The notes: generated by a model from the letters alone, not told the origin. DNA of 64,000 nt from Stutzerimonas stutzeri (GCF_015291885.1 NZ_CP036186.1:4292001-4356000); one strand, 5' to 3'; positions 16,205 to 26,423 are shown, counted from the stretch's first letter. Numbers and translations are program-made.

Positions 16205-16230
16205 AAAAAGCCGCCCGGAGGCGGCTTTTT
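16205..16230. terminator. Rho-independent terminator after pckA
   Basis: AAAAAGCCGCC / GGCGGCTTTTT, perfect 11-bp arms with a 4-base loop, 17 bases beyond the pckA stop. The minus strand ends in five T. It can also act on the plus strand. Confidence 0.9.
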
Positions 16231-16246
16231 CGACACGGCGCTCAGC

Positions 16247-17791
16247 TTACAGCTGCGGCCCGGCGTTGCGGATGGCGTCGGAGACGTCGAACTTCTTGAA
16301 GTTCTCAACGAACTTGGTAGCCAGCTCTTTCGCAGCCTGATCGTAGGCGCTCTGATCGGTCCAGGTGTTGCGCGGGTTGAGCAGCTGGGTGTCGACACCA
16401 GCGACAGCCTTCGGCACATCCAGGTTGATGATCGGCAGATGTTCGGTCTCGGCACCGATCAGCGCACCGCTTTGAATCGCAGCGATCACCGCACGGGTGG
16501 TCGGGATGTTGAAGCGCTTGCCGACGCCGTAGCCACCACCAGTCCAGCCGGTATTGACCAGGTAGACCTTGGATCCGAAACCATTGATACGCTTGATCAG
16601 CAGCTCGGCATACTCGCCAGCCGGACGCGGGAAGAACGGCGCGCCGAAGCAGGTGGAGAAGGTCGACTTGATGCCGCTGCCCGAACCCATTTCGGTGGAA
16701 CCGACCAGCGCGGTGTAGCCAGACAGGAAGTGATAGGCAGCCTGCTCGTTGTTCAGAATCGACACCGGCGGCAACACGCCAGTCAGGTCGCAGGTCAGGA
16801 AGATGACCGCATTCGGCTCGCCGCCGAGGTTCTTCTCGGAACGCTTCTCGACATGCTGCAGCGGGTAGGCGGCACGGCTGTTCTGGGTCAGGCTGGCATC
16901 GGCGTAGTCGGGCAGACGGGTACGCTCGTCGAGCACCACGTTTTCCAGCACGGCGCCGAACTTGATGGCCTTCCAGATTACCGGCTCGTTCTTCTCGGAC
17001 AGGTCGATGCACTTGGCGTAGCAACCGCCTTCGATGTTGAACACGCGGCCAACGCCCCAGCCGTGCTCGTCGTCGCCGATCAGGTAGCGGCTTTCGTCCG
17101 CCGACAGGGTGGTCTTGCCAGTGCCCGACAGACCGAAGAACAGAGTGGTGTCGCCGTCTTCGCCAATGTTGGCAGCGCAGTGCATCGGCAGTACGTCGAC
17201 GTCCGGCAGCAGGAAGTTCTGCACGGAGAACATGGCTTTCTTCATTTCACCGGCGTACTGCATGCCGGCGATCAGCACCTTCTTCTCGGCGAAGTTGATG
17301 ATCACGCAGCCATCGGAGTTGGTGCCGTCGCGCTCAGGCTCGCACTGGAAGAAGGGAGCATTGAGGATGCGCCATTCACTCAGGGCGATCGGGTTGAACT
17401 GCTCGGGGGTGATGAACAGGCAGCGGCCGAACAGGTTGTGCCAGGCGGTCTCGGTGGTCATTTTGACCGGCAGGTAGTGCTCGGGATCAGCGCCGACATG
17501 GACGTGGGAAACGAAGCTGTCGCGCTCGGCGAGGTAGGCTTCGACGCGATTCCAGAGAGCTTCGAAGTTGCCGGCCGGGAACGGACGGTTGATCGGGCCC
17601 CAGGCAATCTTCTGCTGGGTGCTGGGCTCTTCAACGATGAAGCGGTCAGCCGGAGAACGACCGGTGCGGTGCCCGGTCTTAACCACCAGAGAGCCATTGG
17701 CGGACAGTTCGCCCTCAGCGCGCTTGACGGCTTCTTCAATCAGTTGAGCGGTGCTGATGTCGGTGTACACGGCGTTGGTGGCTTGCGTCAT
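16247..17791 (-). CDS. pckA: Phosphoenolpyruvate carboxykinase (ATP)
   Basis: 514 residues from the ATG preceded by GGGGA; a longer frame of 12 more codons looks unlikely. The enzyme converts oxaloacetate and ATP to phosphoenolpyruvate and CO2, the first committed step of gluconeogenesis. Visible motifs: RSPADRFIV, the phosphate-binding loop [14 protein letters not shown] (about 218-231), MHCAANIG, and [13 protein letters not shown]. The ATP-using type is clear from these. Cytoplasmic. Own terminator follows. As in P. aeruginosa, it lies beside hslO, with about 220 bases between that probably hold its promoter. Confidence 0.97.
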   Translation of the reverse strand: MTQATNAVYTDISTAQLIEEAVKRAEGELSANGSLVVKTGHRTGRSPADRFIVEEPSTQQKIAWGPINRPFPAGNFEALWNRVEAYLAERDSFVSHVHVGADPEHYLPVKMTTETAWHNLFGRCLFITPEQFNPIALSEWRILNAPFFQCEPERDGTNSDGCVIINFAEKKVLIAGMQYAGEMKKAMFSVQNFLLPDVDVLPMHCAANIGEDGDTTLFFGLSGTGKTTLSADESRYLIGDDEHGWGVGRVFNIEGGCYAKCIDLSEKNEPVIWKAIKFGAVLENVVLDERTRLPDYADASLTQNSRAAYPLQHVEKRSEKNLGGEPNAVIFLTCDLTGVLPPVSILNNEQAAYHFLSGYTALVGSTEMGSGSGIKSTFSTCFGAPFFPRPAGEYAELLIKRINGFGSKVYLVNTGWTGGGYGVGKRFNIPTTRAVIAAIQSGALIGAETEHLPIINLDVPKAVAGVDTQLLNPRNTWTDQSAYDQAAKELATKFVENFKKFDVSDAIRNAGPQL

Positions 17792-18013
17792 GAGTGTCCC
17801 CGTCGGCCTTTGGGCCGATTCCTCCATGCTGTTGTAGCCCGCCGAACGGCGAACTACATCGAAAAAAGTGCGCGCGATTATGCCAGATAATCCGCCGCGC
17901 TGGGTATGAGGCCGTGATGGCCAAATAGTTCACTGCCTACCTATAGGTCCTGACACCTAACGCGCACAGCGATGCCAGCGTATGTCTGAATGACGGCAGG
18001 CAACAGTACTCGA

Positions 18014-18901
18014 TCAGTGACGGGTATCCGAGGGTGCGTCGCTGCCGCCCCCGGCAAACAGTTGCGCAACGTCGGCGGCATCATAGGTGTATTTCTCGTT
18101 GCAGAACTGGCAGTCGATACTCACCGCCCCGCCCTGCTCGGCGACCAGCTGCTGGGCGTCCTCCTCGCCCAGGCTGATCAGCGCACGGGCGGAGCGTTCA
18201 CGCGAACAACTGCAGCGAAAGCGAATCGGCAGTGCATCGAACAAACGCAGCTGCTCCTCATGATAGAGACGATGCAACACCGTCTCGCCGTCCAATCCCA
18301 ACAACTCCTCGGCCGTCAGGGTATCGGCCAGGGTACGCAGGTGCTGCCAGCTGGCGTCGCGTTCATCTGCGTCCTTGATGCGATCGGCCGGCAGCTGTTG
18401 CAGCAGCAGCCCACAAGCCCGGCGGCTGTCGGCGTTGAGCCAGAAGCGCGTCGGCAACTGTTCGGAAGCAGCGAAGTAGTTGGTCAGACATTCCGCCAGA
18501 TTGACGCCATCCAGATCGACGATGCCCTGATAGCGCTGGCCCTTGGCCGGGTCGACGGTGATCGCCAGCATGCCTTCGGGCATTAGCTCGGCCAACGAGG
18601 CGCCAGCCTCGATCTGCTCGGCGTGGTAGCGGGCAATGCCACGCACTTCACGGGCGCTGGAGCATTCGACCATCAGCAGAGGCACGGCGCCACTGGAGCG
18701 CGCCTGCAGAATCAGCAGCCCATCGAACTTGAGCGTGCCAACCAGCAACGCGGCAGCGGTCAACAGCTCGCCAAGCAGCTGGGCGACAGGCTCCGGGTAG
18801 GCATGCTTGGCCAGCACATGCTGGAAGCTCTCGTCTAGCGTGGCGATTTCGCCGCGAACGTCGGAATCATCGAAGAGAAAACGCTGGGTTTGATCGGACA
18901 T
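18014..18901 (-). CDS. hslO: Redox-regulated chaperone Hsp33
   Basis: 295 residues. The redox switch is complete: C230-S-C232 and C264-Q-F-C267, which bind zinc when reduced and form disulfides on oxidation, turning the chaperone on. The N-terminal domain has the expected [20 protein letters not shown] and GALPLLMVEC-like segments. Acts in the cytoplasm against aggregation of unfolded proteins under oxidative stress. It lies upstream of pckA on the same strand and near hslR, a second heat-shock gene. Confidence 0.96.
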   Translation of the reverse strand: MSDQTQRFLFDDSDVRGEIATLDESFQHVLAKHAYPEPVAQLLGELLTAAALLVGTLKFDGLLILQARSSGAVPLLMVECSSAREVRGIARYHAEQIEAGASLAELMPEGMLAITVDPAKGQRYQGIVDLDGVNLAECLTNYFAASEQLPTRFWLNADSRRACGLLLQQLPADRIKDADERDASWQHLRTLADTLTAEELLGLDGETVLHRLYHEEQLRLFDALPIRFRCSCSRERSARALISLGEEDAQQLVAEQGGAVSIDCQFCNEKYTYDAADVAQLFAGGGSDAPSDTRH

Positions 18902-19098
18902 GCCGGGGCTCGCAGGAAACGGCGGAGGAAGCCGGCGATTTTAGGCGCAAAGCCGGCTAGCACCAAGGGCGACTGCCGGGCGGGCACGCCGAACTGGCCG
19001 AAACTGAACCGTGGCTGAACAGCTTGCAGGTGGTCAGGACAGGACCGATGACGCGAACTAGTATCGCGCGCCATCGCAAACCCCGGTCGAGATTACCT

Positions 19099-19890
19099 AT
19101 GTCCGTGACCACTCCCCACGCGCGCTGGCGTCCGCTGCCGCTGCTGATCACTCACCTGCTCGCCGGGCTGCTGTTGCTCAGCTGGCTATGGCCGACCACC
19201 CGCGCACTGTGGGATGCCATGGATCATGCGGTGTTCCACCTGCTCAATGGCTCGCTGGGCATCACCGGATGGTGGGACTGGCTGTGGGCGCTGAGCAGTG
19301 TCCGTGTGTTCGACATTCTGGTCGGAGCCCTGCTGCTGACCTTGCTGATTCGTCGCGATTGGCTGTTTGCCCAACACCAACTGCGCCCGGCGTTGTTCAC
19401 CTTTATCGGCCTGTTGCTCGTGCTGCTGGTGATTCGCGTGGCAGTAACCAAATTGGCCGGCCACTTCGGCTGGCAGCATGCCAGCCCATCGCTGGAAATT
19501 GCTGGCGCCTATCATTTGAGCGATCACTTCCCGCTGCTCGAGCGGGTATTCGAGCTCAAGGACCGGTCCAGTCGCAGCTTTCCTGGCGATCACGCGTCGG
19601 TACTGCTGATCTGGGGGCTGTTCATGGCGCTGTTCGCCCGCGGTGGGCGTCTCGTCGTGGTAATCGGCGTCACTGTTGTGTTCATGCTGCCGCGGCTGGT
19701 AGCCGGCGCGCACTGGTTCAGCGACGACTTCGTCGGCGGCCTGCTGATCGCCTTGCTGGCTCTCGGCTGGGGCTATTGCACACCACTGGGCGCGTACATC
19801 GCCGCGCTGCTGCAATGGCTGGCGCGCGCGCCCATGCAGCTGGCCGCAAAGCTGCCATTGCTAAGGCGAATCGCCCTGCTGCGCGACTAG
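19099..19890 (+). CDS. PAP2-family membrane phosphatase, LpxT-like
   Basis: 263 residues from the ATG at 19099 (GAG upstream; an earlier in-frame ATG at 19024 is possible). About six transmembrane helices. The PAP2 catalytic motifs are present: SSRSFPGDHAS (His) and PRLVAGAHWFSDD (Arg, His, Asp). These segments closely resemble E. coli LpxT (SFPGDHG ... PRVMIGAHWFTD), which moves phosphate from undecaprenyl diphosphate to lipid A on the outer face of the inner membrane. A plain undecaprenyl-pyrophosphate phosphatase remains possible. The last 4 bases overlap the convergent hslR gene. Confidence 0.82.
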   Translation: MSVTTPHARWRPLPLLITHLLAGLLLLSWLWPTTRALWDAMDHAVFHLLNGSLGITGWWDWLWALSSVRVFDILVGALLLTLLIRRDWLFAQHQLRPALFTFIGLLLVLLVIRVAVTKLAGHFGWQHASPSLEIAGAYHLSDHFPLLERVFELKDRSSRSFPGDHASVLLIWGLFMALFARGGRLVVVIGVTVVFMLPRLVAGAHWFSDDFVGGLLIALLALGWGYCTPLGAYIAALLQWLARAPMQLAAKLPLLRRIALLRD

Positions 19891-20285
19891 CCCGGCTTGA
19901 AGTCGCGCAGGTATTGAATCTGCCGGCGCTGCTTCTTGCTTGGCCGTCCGTCGGTCTGCATACCCAATGCGCCCGCCTTGCGCTGGGCGGCAGCCTCCTC
20001 CCGCGCAGCCAGACTTTGCGGCGTCTCTTCATACAATGTTTGCGCATCAGGCGCGCCACGGCGAACCGCAGACAGTGCACGAATGACCACCGTACGCTCG
20101 TCGAAGCCGATGCGAATCGCCAGCTCGTCACCCACCTTGGGCTCTTTGCTCGGCTTGCAACGTTCGCCGCGACAGTGCACCTTGCCTCCCTCGATGGCCG
20201 CTTTGGCCAGTGCGCGGGTCTTGAAGAAGCGCGCAGCCCACAGCCACTTGTCCAGCCGCACCTTGTCGTCATCTTTTTCAGCCAT
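19887..20285 (-). CDS. hslR: Ribosome-associated heat shock protein Hsp15
   Basis: 132 residues with an N-terminal S4 RNA-binding domain: VRLDKWLWAARFFKTRALAKAAIEGGKVHCRG. The C-terminus is basic and helical (RPSKKQRRQIQYLRDFKPG). Hsp15 binds free 50S subunits carrying a stalled nascent chain and helps recycle them. Its stop codon overlaps the 3' end of the convergent PAP2 gene by 4 bases. Confidence 0.94.
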   Translation of the reverse strand: MAEKDDDKVRLDKWLWAARFFKTRALAKAAIEGGKVHCRGERCKPSKEPKVGDELAIRIGFDERTVVIRALSAVRRGAPDAQTLYEETPQSLAAREEAAAQRKAGALGMQTDGRPSKKQRRQIQYLRDFKPG

Positions 20286-20386
20286 CGTCCAGCTCTATCT
20301 CCTACACGTCGCTCTAGGGTGTTACAGACGGATGCAGTTGTCATGCGCCCCGACTAGAATGCCCGCAAAATCTTCGGACGCCCCCA

Positions 20387-20854
20387 TTGAAGAGTCTCGA
20401 CCCCCATACCGTGATAGGTCTGCGTGAATGGATCGCCCTGCCGGATCTCGGTGTGGTGGGCCTGCGCGCGAAGGTCGATACCGGGGCCAGCACCTCAGCG
20501 CTACATGCTACCGAGATCAGTGAATTCGAACGCGACGGGCAACGCTGGGTTCGCTTTACGGCGCACCTGGGGACGCTGGTACAGCGCCGCCACCGCTGCG
20601 AAGCACCGCTGGTCACGCGCAAGCTGATCAAAAGCTCCAATGGTCAGGTGCAGACACGCTACGTGGTGCGCACTCTGCTGGCGCTCGGCAGCCATGTCTG
20701 GCCGGTGGAGTTCACTCTGACCTGCCGCAAGACCATGCGCTATCGCCTGCTGCTCGGCTCCAAGGCGCTGGTCGAAGGGCAATGGCTGATCGATCCGTCG
20801 CGAACCTATATCCAGGACAAACCCCAGATCCTCACTTCCTCCGGTGCTCAATGA
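20387..20854 (+). CDS. rimB: RimB, retropepsin-like putative zinc protease
   Basis: 155 residues of the ATP-dependent zinc protease / retropepsin-like family. Key residues D31-T-G-A lie in [15 protein letters not shown], the aspartic-protease-like motif, followed by [11 protein letters not shown] and [16 protein letters not shown]. In Pseudomonas this family sits in the rimABK cluster and modulates RimK, which adds glutamates to ribosomal protein S6. The start is a TTG; the family N-terminus (a short lead before TVIGLREW) agrees with it, although the ribosome binding site is poor. It overlaps rimK by four bases (ATGA), so the two are translationally coupled. Confidence 0.88.
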   Translation: MKSLDPHTVIGLREWIALPDLGVVGLRAKVDTGASTSALHATEISEFERDGQRWVRFTAHLGTLVQRRHRCEAPLVTRKLIKSSNGQVQTRYVVRTLLALGSHVWPVEFTLTCRKTMRYRLLLGSKALVEGQWLIDPSRTYIQDKPQILTSSGAQ

Positions 20855-21756
20855 AAATCGCCGTGCTGTCGCGCAATCCGCGCCTGTATTCCACCCGACG
20901 CCTGGTCGAAGCCGGTCAGCAGCGGGGCCATGAGGTGGTGGTGATCGATACGCTGCGTGCGTACATGAACATTGCCAGTCACAAGCCGCAGATCCATTAC
21001 CGCGGCAAGCCGTTGGAAGGTTTCGATGCGGTGATCCCGCGTATCGGCGCCTCGGTGACTTTCTATGGCTGTGCGGTGCTGCGCCAGTTCGAGATGCAGG
21101 GCGTATTCCCGCTCAACGAGTCGGTCGCCATCGCCCGCTCGCGAGACAAGCTGCGTGCGCTGCAACTGCTTTCGCGCCGCGGCGTCGGCCTGCCGGTAAC
21201 CGGCTTCGCCCACTCGCCGGACGACATTCCCGATCTGATCCAGATGGTCAACGGCGCACCGCTGGTGATCAAGGTGCTGGAGGGCACCCAGGGCATCGGC
21301 GTGGTGCTCTGCGAAACCGAGAAGGCAGCCGAATCGGTGATCGAGGCTTTCATGGGCCTCAAGCAGGACATCATGGTGCAGGAGTACATCAAGGAAGCCG
21401 GCGGCGCCGATATCCGCTGCTTCGTGGTTGGCGACAAGGTCATCGCCGCGATGAAGCGTCAGGCCAAGCCAGGAGAATTCCGCTCTAACCTGCACCGCGG
21501 CGGCTCCGCCAGCCTGATCAAGATCACCCCGGAAGAGCGCATGACCGCCATCCGCGCCGCCAAGGTGATGGGCCTCAACGTCGCCGGTGTCGACATCCTG
21601 CGCTCCAACCACGGCCCGCTGGTGATGGAGGTCAACTCCTCGCCGGGCCTGGCCGGTATCGAGGAAACCACCGGCAAGGACGTCGCCGGGCTGATCATTC
21701 AGTACCTGGAAAAGAACGGCGGCCCGCACCTGACCCGCACCAAGGGCAAGGGCTGA
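20851..21756 (+). CDS. rimK: Ribosomal protein S6 glutamate ligase RimK
   Basis: 301 residues, typical family length. ATP-grasp enzyme: N-terminal [24 protein letters not shown]-grasp loop [13 protein letters not shown], metal-binding [18 protein letters not shown] near the C-terminus. Adds glutamate residues to the C-terminus of S6, altering the translatome; in Pseudomonas its activity is linked to c-di-GMP and RimA/RimB. Start codon overlaps the rimB stop. Converges with envZ, 22 bases apart. Confidence 0.96.
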   Translation: MKIAVLSRNPRLYSTRRLVEAGQQRGHEVVVIDTLRAYMNIASHKPQIHYRGKPLEGFDAVIPRIGASVTFYGCAVLRQFEMQGVFPLNESVAIARSRDKLRALQLLSRRGVGLPVTGFAHSPDDIPDLIQMVNGAPLVIKVLEGTQGIGVVLCETEKAAESVIEAFMGLKQDIMVQEYIKEAGGADIRCFVVGDKVIAAMKRQAKPGEFRSNLHRGGSASLIKITPEERMTAIRAAKVMGLNVAGVDILRSNHGPLVMEVNSSPGLAGIEETTGKDVAGLIIQYLEKNGGPHLTRTKGKG

Positions 21757-21778
21757 TCCCACCGAGCTGCGAGCCGGC

Positions 21779-23110
21779 TTATTCGGCCGGCTTGCCCTGC
21801 ACCGCATCGCGCGGCAGCAACAGCCCCAGCGGCAGGCTGACCCGCGCTTCCAGGCCACCGCCCTCGCGATTGCGCAGCTCGACGATGCCACCGTGCTGCG
21901 AGGCGATACGCTTGACGATGGCCAGGCCCAGCCCGGCGCCCTGCCCACCACGGGCGCGATCGCCGCGGATGAAGGGGTTGAACAGGCCTTCCAGCTCGGC
22001 CGGATCAATTCCCGGCCCGCGGTCGAGCACGCTGAGCACCACATAGGGCGCATGCTGGTCGCCGGAGACATAGGCCGCTACCTCGACCCCGTCACCGCCA
22101 TAACGCAGCGCATTTTCAATCAGATTGACCAAGAGCCGCTTGACCGACACCCGGCGCAGGGCGAACGGCGGCATCGGCTCGACGCACAGCCGCACCGTCT
22201 CTCGTTGCTGATTGTAGGGCGCCACCGCTTCGCAGATCAGTTCACCGAGGTCGGTGGTTTCCACCGGTTCATCGCTGCCGTCGCGGACGAAGGCGAGGAA
22301 CTGATCGAGGATCGCATTCATGTCCTCGACATCACGAATCATGTCATCGGTCAGCTCGTCATCGCTGCTCATCAGCTCCAGCGACAGGCGCAGGCGCGTC
22401 AGCGGTGTACGCAGATCGTGGGAGACGCCCGCCAACATCAGCTCGCGCTCGCGGCCGGCCTGCTCGACATCCTCGGCCATCTGATTGAAGGCACGATAGA
22501 CCTCGGTCATTTCACTCGGCGTGTCGCTGATCGGCAACCTTACCCTGCGCCCCTTGCCGATCTGCCGCGCAGCAAAGACCAGCCGCTTGAGCGGCAGATT
22601 GAGCTGACTGACGAAGATCCAGGCTGCACCCGTGGACAGCAGACCAATCCCGAGGAACCAACCGAGCACGCTCCAAATACGCTGGCCGCGCAACGGATAA
22701 GCGTACAGCGGCATCTGGACCCAATCTGGTCCGAGGTTCGGTGCGCGCACCCAAATGGCGGTAGACGGCTGGATACGCACACGGACCTCTGTGTCGTCAC
22801 CCAACTCGTCTCGCATCTGCCGCTGGAAGATATCGGTGTAGGGCCAGTGATATTCGCTGCGCGGAACGTTCTCCTCAGCGACCGGCAGCAAGCCGGCGGC
22901 ACGCCCGATACGATCGCGATCCTCGACGTCTGCAGCCCAGTAGGCACGCAGAGTCAGCGCCGCACCGTGGCTGTACTGCCGATCCACCAGCACATCCTCG
23001 TTGGCCATCAGATAGACCAGCGTGAGTACCTTGGAGAACAGCACCACGATCAGCACCATCCACAGGGTGCGGGCGAAGAAGCTTTGCGGGAACCACAGAG
23101 GAGTTTTCAC
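21779..23110 (-). CDS. envZ: Two-component sensor kinase EnvZ/AmgS
   Basis: 443 residues. Membrane helix at about 12-32, periplasmic sensor region, second helix about 165-185, HAMP, HisKA with SHDLRTPLTRLRL, and HATPase with NLIENALRYGG, DRGPGID and GAGLGLAIVKRI. Works with the OmpR homologue encoded just upstream. In P. aeruginosa the syntenic pair is AmgRS, which handles membrane-protein stress and aminoglycoside tolerance. 97 bases separate it from ompR; probably one transcript. Confidence 0.94.
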   Translation of the reverse strand: MKTPLWFPQSFFARTLWMVLIVVLFSKVLTLVYLMANEDVLVDRQYSHGAALTLRAYWAADVEDRDRIGRAAGLLPVAEENVPRSEYHWPYTDIFQRQMRDELGDDTEVRVRIQPSTAIWVRAPNLGPDWVQMPLYAYPLRGQRIWSVLGWFLGIGLLSTGAAWIFVSQLNLPLKRLVFAARQIGKGRRVRLPISDTPSEMTEVYRAFNQMAEDVEQAGRERELMLAGVSHDLRTPLTRLRLSLELMSSDDELTDDMIRDVEDMNAILDQFLAFVRDGSDEPVETTDLGELICEAVAPYNQQRETVRLCVEPMPPFALRRVSVKRLLVNLIENALRYGGDGVEVAAYVSGDQHAPYVVLSVLDRGPGIDPAELEGLFNPFIRGDRARGGQGAGLGLAIVKRIASQHGGIVELRNREGGGLEARVSLPLGLLLPRDAVQGKPAE

Positions 23111-23207
23111 AAAGCTGCCGCAGCCCTCAGGCGGTATGTCTCAGGCAGACTCGAGCCCGCGCGTCGTGCGCCTGTTACCAGCAGCCCGACGCTTGCAGCC
23201 CGCGGCA

Positions 23208-23942
23208 TCACTTGTTGCCGTCCGGCACGAACACATAACCAACACCCCAGACCGTCTGGATGTAGCGAGGCTTGGACGGGTCCGGCTCGATCAGCCGACG
23301 CAGGCGGGAAATCTGCACATCAATGGAACGCTCCAGCGCATCCCACTCACGACCGCGTGCCAGATTCATCAGCTTGTCGCGGGTAAGCGGCTCGCGGGCA
23401 TGCTGGACCAGCGCCTTGAGCACGGCGAACTCACCGGTGGTGAGCATGTGCACCTCGTTGCCCTTCTTCAGCTCACGCGTGGCAAGCGACAGTTCGTACT
23501 CGCCGAAGGTTACGGTCTCATCCTCGCTGGCCGGCGCGCCGGGCACCTGCGGGGCCTGCCGACGCAACACCGCACGAATGCGCGCGAGTAACTCACGGGG
23601 ATTGAAGGGCTTGGCCAGGTAGTCGTCGGCCCCCTGCTCCAGGCCCTGAATGCGGCTGGCCTCGTCGCCCTTGGCGGTGAGCATAATGATCGGAATCTGA
23701 TTGTTGCTCTCGCGCAACCGACGGCAGGCGGACAGACCGTCCTCGCCTGGCATCATCAGGTCGAGCACCACCAGCTGGAACAGCTCGCGGCTGAGCAGAC
23801 GGTCCATCTGCTCGGTGTTCTCCACGGTACGAACACGGTAGCCCTGCTCGTCGAGGAAACGCTCGAGCAGACGCCGCAAACGGGCATCGTCATCGACGAT
23901 GAGGATTTTTTCGCCTTCGCTGGCTTGCGCAGTGCTGCTCAT
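23208..23942 (-). CDS. ompR: Response regulator OmpR/AmgR
   Basis: 244 residues. Receiver domain with acidic pocket D17-D19, phospho-acceptor D61 in LVVLDLMMPGEDG and Lys in DDYLAKPFNPREL; C-terminal winged helix with RDKLMNLARGREWDALERSIDVQISRLRRLIEPDPSKPRYIQTVWGVGYVF in outline. DNA-binding transcription regulator partnered with the adjacent kinase gene. In P. aeruginosa the orthologue (AmgR) is followed by tex, but here dgkA and the cellulose operon lie in between. Confidence 0.95.
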   Translation of the reverse strand: MSSTAQASEGEKILIVDDDARLRRLLERFLDEQGYRVRTVENTEQMDRLLSRELFQLVVLDLMMPGEDGLSACRRLRESNNQIPIIMLTAKGDEASRIQGLEQGADDYLAKPFNPRELLARIRAVLRRQAPQVPGAPASEDETVTFGEYELSLATRELKKGNEVHMLTTGEFAVLKALVQHAREPLTRDKLMNLARGREWDALERSIDVQISRLRRLIEPDPSKPRYIQTVWGVGYVFVPDGNK

Positions 23943-24055
23943 GGAAACTCCCAGATGGTCGACGGCGCATTATTGCGCAGTGTTGATCGGCCCTACTGAC
24001 AGCCATTGTTAGCAGATTTTTCGTTACCAGGCAGGCTGTGCCATCCGCTGCTCGC

Positions 24056-24442
24056 TCAAATCAGAACGGCGAGCCAGATGATCACGATGGAACACAGGCC
24101 CACGAACTGCGCGGCACTACCTAGATCCTTGGCGCGCTTGGATAGCGGATGGATGTCAAGAGAGATGCGATCAACCACAGCCTCGATCGCCGAATTCAGC
24201 AACTCAAGGGCTAGCGATACCAACACCGGCAGGATCAACAGCGCCCGTTCGACCGGCGAATCGGTCACGAAGAAGGCGACGGGTATCAACACGCATGCCA
24301 TGCAAAGCAATTGCCTGAAGGCCGCTTCGTAACGCCAGGCCGCAGCAAGGCCCGCAAAGGAGTAGCCGGCAGCCTTGAACACGCGCCCTACACCTGACTT
24401 GGTCTTGAGTCCCGAGGCGTCTTTTACCGTTTCAACGTTCAT
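24056..24442 (-). CDS. dgkA: Diacylglycerol kinase DgkA
   Basis: 128 residues with three transmembrane helices. The family signature is complete: ELLNSAIEAVVDRISLDIH followed by AKDLGSAAQ, holding the catalytic Glu and the metal/ATP residues. Phosphorylates diacylglycerol at the inner membrane, recycling lipid left by membrane-derived sugar modifications. Relevant here, phosphoethanolamine transfer from lipids (the job of BcsG, next door) releases diacylglycerol, so proximity to the cellulose operon may be functional. Divergent from bcsE. Confidence 0.95.
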   Translation of the reverse strand: MNVETVKDASGLKTKSGVGRVFKAAGYSFAGLAAAWRYEAAFRQLLCMACVLIPVAFFVTDSPVERALLILPVLVSLALELLNSAIEAVVDRISLDIHPLSKRAKDLGSAAQFVGLCSIVIIWLAVLI

Positions 24443-24524
24443 GCTTTCCCCAACTCTAGTGACTTTAGCCAGCGTAGCTCGTCAAAACCGCTGCACATGG
24501 CAACCGGCCATCGCCTCGAACTAT

Positions 24525-24553
24525 TTGATACTCGCAATCGCTGATATCATAAT
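24525..24553 (+). promoter_or_regulatory. Near-consensus sigma-70 promoter of the bcs operon
   Basis: TTGATA (24525-24530), 17-base spacer, CATAAT (24548-24553): one mismatch in each hexamer and ideal spacing. Expected start near 24560, about 35 bases before bcsE. No second strong promoter is obvious inside the operon, which would make this the main driver of all eight bcs genes. Confidence 0.75.
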
Positions 24554-24594
24554 GATGGCAGCATAGTCATGTTGCTAATTTCCGACGAAGTGAA

Positions 24595-26226
24595 ATGGAC
24601 TGGCTCACGCCAGAGACGACCCTGCCGATATCTGGCAAGGCCGCATCAGAGCGCGTCCCACTAAAAACCGCAACAGGTCACGCTACCTTGCCTACCGATA
24701 GCTTTTCCAAACAGCAACCAGCTTCGCTGGGGCTGGGCGATGGCGATGCAGGAGCCCTGACCTTGAACACCGGTCGGGTTCATTGGCTTATTGCAGAGCA
24801 GGCTAGCGACGCAGCGTTGCTATCGCAGCAAGTCATCAAGGGGCTCGGCCGAGACCACCTTGCGGTCCTGATATCAACCGACACAAAACACCAGCACCTG
24901 GTCGACAGCCTGCCCGTAGACGCCGGCCCTCGCGAACTGTTGCTTTTGACGCTGGCCGCTAACCACGTTAGCGCCTTTCTGAAGCGTACCGAGTCGGAGC
25001 TGGAGCGAGCTGTAGATGTTCGGGGCCAGCACATTATATTGGTGCTTCCCACCCAGGCATGGAACCTGTTCGGCAAACAAGCGCTGGCTGCGTGGATCGA
25101 GCGAATTGGCATCTGGCTTAGAAAGCGCCACGCGACCATGGTCATCATCAGCGATGGCATAAGTGATGACCTGAGCGATCACCTGTGCCACCTGCCCTAT
25201 TCACTTGCAGGCCTCGCCTTGTTGAGTCGCACGGCATCCGGCCCCCAGCTCTTTTTGCACTTCTGGCATGCCAGCGAGGGCGTGTTGAGTGGACGTAAGT
25301 TCCCGCTTGAGTATCGCCCCTGCGGCTTCAAAGTCGCGGAGACCGCCGACGCTGGGCAAAGCGCGGAGTATTCGGACCAGGGCCGCGTCCACGCCGAACG
25401 CAGTGTGCTGGAGGGCGCGCTCCACCTCTCGCCACAATGGCGGCTGTTCGACAGCAACGCTGAGCTGCTCGAGCACGCGCTGACCGCCAGAGCTGCCAGC
25501 GTTCTCTTCGCGATATCCCGAAACGAGCAACTCGACGAGCTGGCACATCTGCTCAATCAGCTGCGGCGTACGTGCGGCAACCAGCTAAAGCTGATCGTCC
25601 GCGAGATCGCACCGTGCCTGCGCTATCGCGACGAGCAGTTGTTGATTAGCGGGGGTGCCACGCTTGTGGTCCCCTTCGGTACACCGCTCACTCGTTTTCT
25701 GACCTTGGTGGAAAGTGCCCAAGGGCACGTCTGGCAAAGGCAGCTGAAAGAAATCGAAGCGAATCTCGATGAACTGAAGCCGCTCGCGCTTTGTGGGCAG
25801 CAGAGCCCCGCCAGGTTCGCCGAGGCCATTCGGAAGATGTGGACCGGAAGCGTCGCTGGCGACATCAGCCACCAGCTGATTCGTCTGCAGCCGGTGCCCG
25901 GCCTCAGCCTGGGACAGGTGCTGAGTCAGACTCGGCTGCGCAGAAACGGCGATATCGCCTGTATCGTCGAGGGTGGTCTCTACCTGTTCCTTTTTGCATG
26001 CCGCCCAGAATCGCTGGACGACGCCTTGAGCAATATATTCGGCGTCAAATGGCAAGAGCTGTTCCTGGGGCTGGAATCACTCTCCGAGCTGGACTTCCTG
26101 TCCGGTCCCGGCTTCCAGAATGACGCCTCGCCTGCCGATAGCACGCGCTCATCCACCGCTTCCAGCACGCCAAAACAGCTTTTCAAACCGCGCCCCCTGA
26201 GCCTTTCGCTGGAGGCACGAACATGA
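24595..26226 (+). CDS. bcsE: Cellulose biosynthesis protein BcsE
   Basis: 543 residues, close to E. coli BcsE. The protein binds c-di-GMP through an I-site-like RxxD in a degenerate GGDEF domain; here R450-N-G-D453 in LRRNGDIACIVEGGLYLFLF matches. The middle part contains the typical CLRYRDEQLLISGGATLVVPFGTPLTRFLT in outline. BcsE helps assemble and activate the cytoplasmic side of the cellulose synthase with BcsR, BcsQ and BcsF. First gene of the operon, start near GAAG, with a strong promoter just upstream. Ends overlapping bcsF. Confidence 0.93.
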   Translation: MDWLTPETTLPISGKAASERVPLKTATGHATLPTDSFSKQQPASLGLGDGDAGALTLNTGRVHWLIAEQASDAALLSQQVIKGLGRDHLAVLISTDTKHQHLVDSLPVDAGPRELLLLTLAANHVSAFLKRTESELERAVDVRGQHIILVLPTQAWNLFGKQALAAWIERIGIWLRKRHATMVIISDGISDDLSDHLCHLPYSLAGLALLSRTASGPQLFLHFWHASEGVLSGRKFPLEYRPCGFKVAETADAGQSAEYSDQGRVHAERSVLEGALHLSPQWRLFDSNAELLEHALTARAASVLFAISRNEQLDELAHLLNQLRRTCGNQLKLIVREIAPCLRYRDEQLLISGGATLVVPFGTPLTRFLTLVESAQGHVWQRQLKEIEANLDELKPLALCGQQSPARFAEAIRKMWTGSVAGDISHQLIRLQPVPGLSLGQVLSQTRLRRNGDIACIVEGGLYLFLFACRPESLDDALSNIFGVKWQELFLGLESLSELDFLSGPGFQNDASPADSTRSSTASSTPKQLFKPRPLSLSLEART

Positions 26227-26423
26227 GACTCGAGCAACTGATCGAAGTCGCCGCCCTATTCGTAATGATCGGGATATGCCTTGGCTGGTTGATCGCAACA
26301 ACCCGCCAGAGCATCTTTCGCTCAATCGATCGAATGCTTCCACCACGCTACCTGAAAACCACAGCGCTGCGCCGTCGTTCAGCCGACACGGTCCGGGAGG
26401 ATGGCACGCATGAGCGCGCATGA
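26223..26423 (+). CDS. bcsF: Cellulose biosynthesis protein BcsF
   Basis: 66 residues with one N-terminal transmembrane helix (LIEVAALFVMIGICLGWLIA) and a short basic cytoplasmic tail. Known role of the family: membrane anchor that recruits c-di-GMP-bound BcsE to the synthase and links it to BcsG. Its start overlaps the bcsE stop by 4 bases, and its 3' end overlaps the bcsG start by 14 bases. Confidence 0.9.
   Translation: MRLEQLIEVAALFVMIGICLGWLIATTRQSIFRSIDRMLPPRYLKTTALRRRSADTVREDGTHERA

Noticed and set aside
16439..17890. 483-codon plus-strand frame opposite pckA
   Set aside because: Antisense shadow of a well-supported pckA; no family motif and no ribosome binding site.
21893..23386. 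497-codon plus-strand frame opposite envZ and the start of ompR region
   Set aside because: Crosses two real genes on the other strand, with low-complexity His/Arg/Gln-rich translation typical of a shadow frame.
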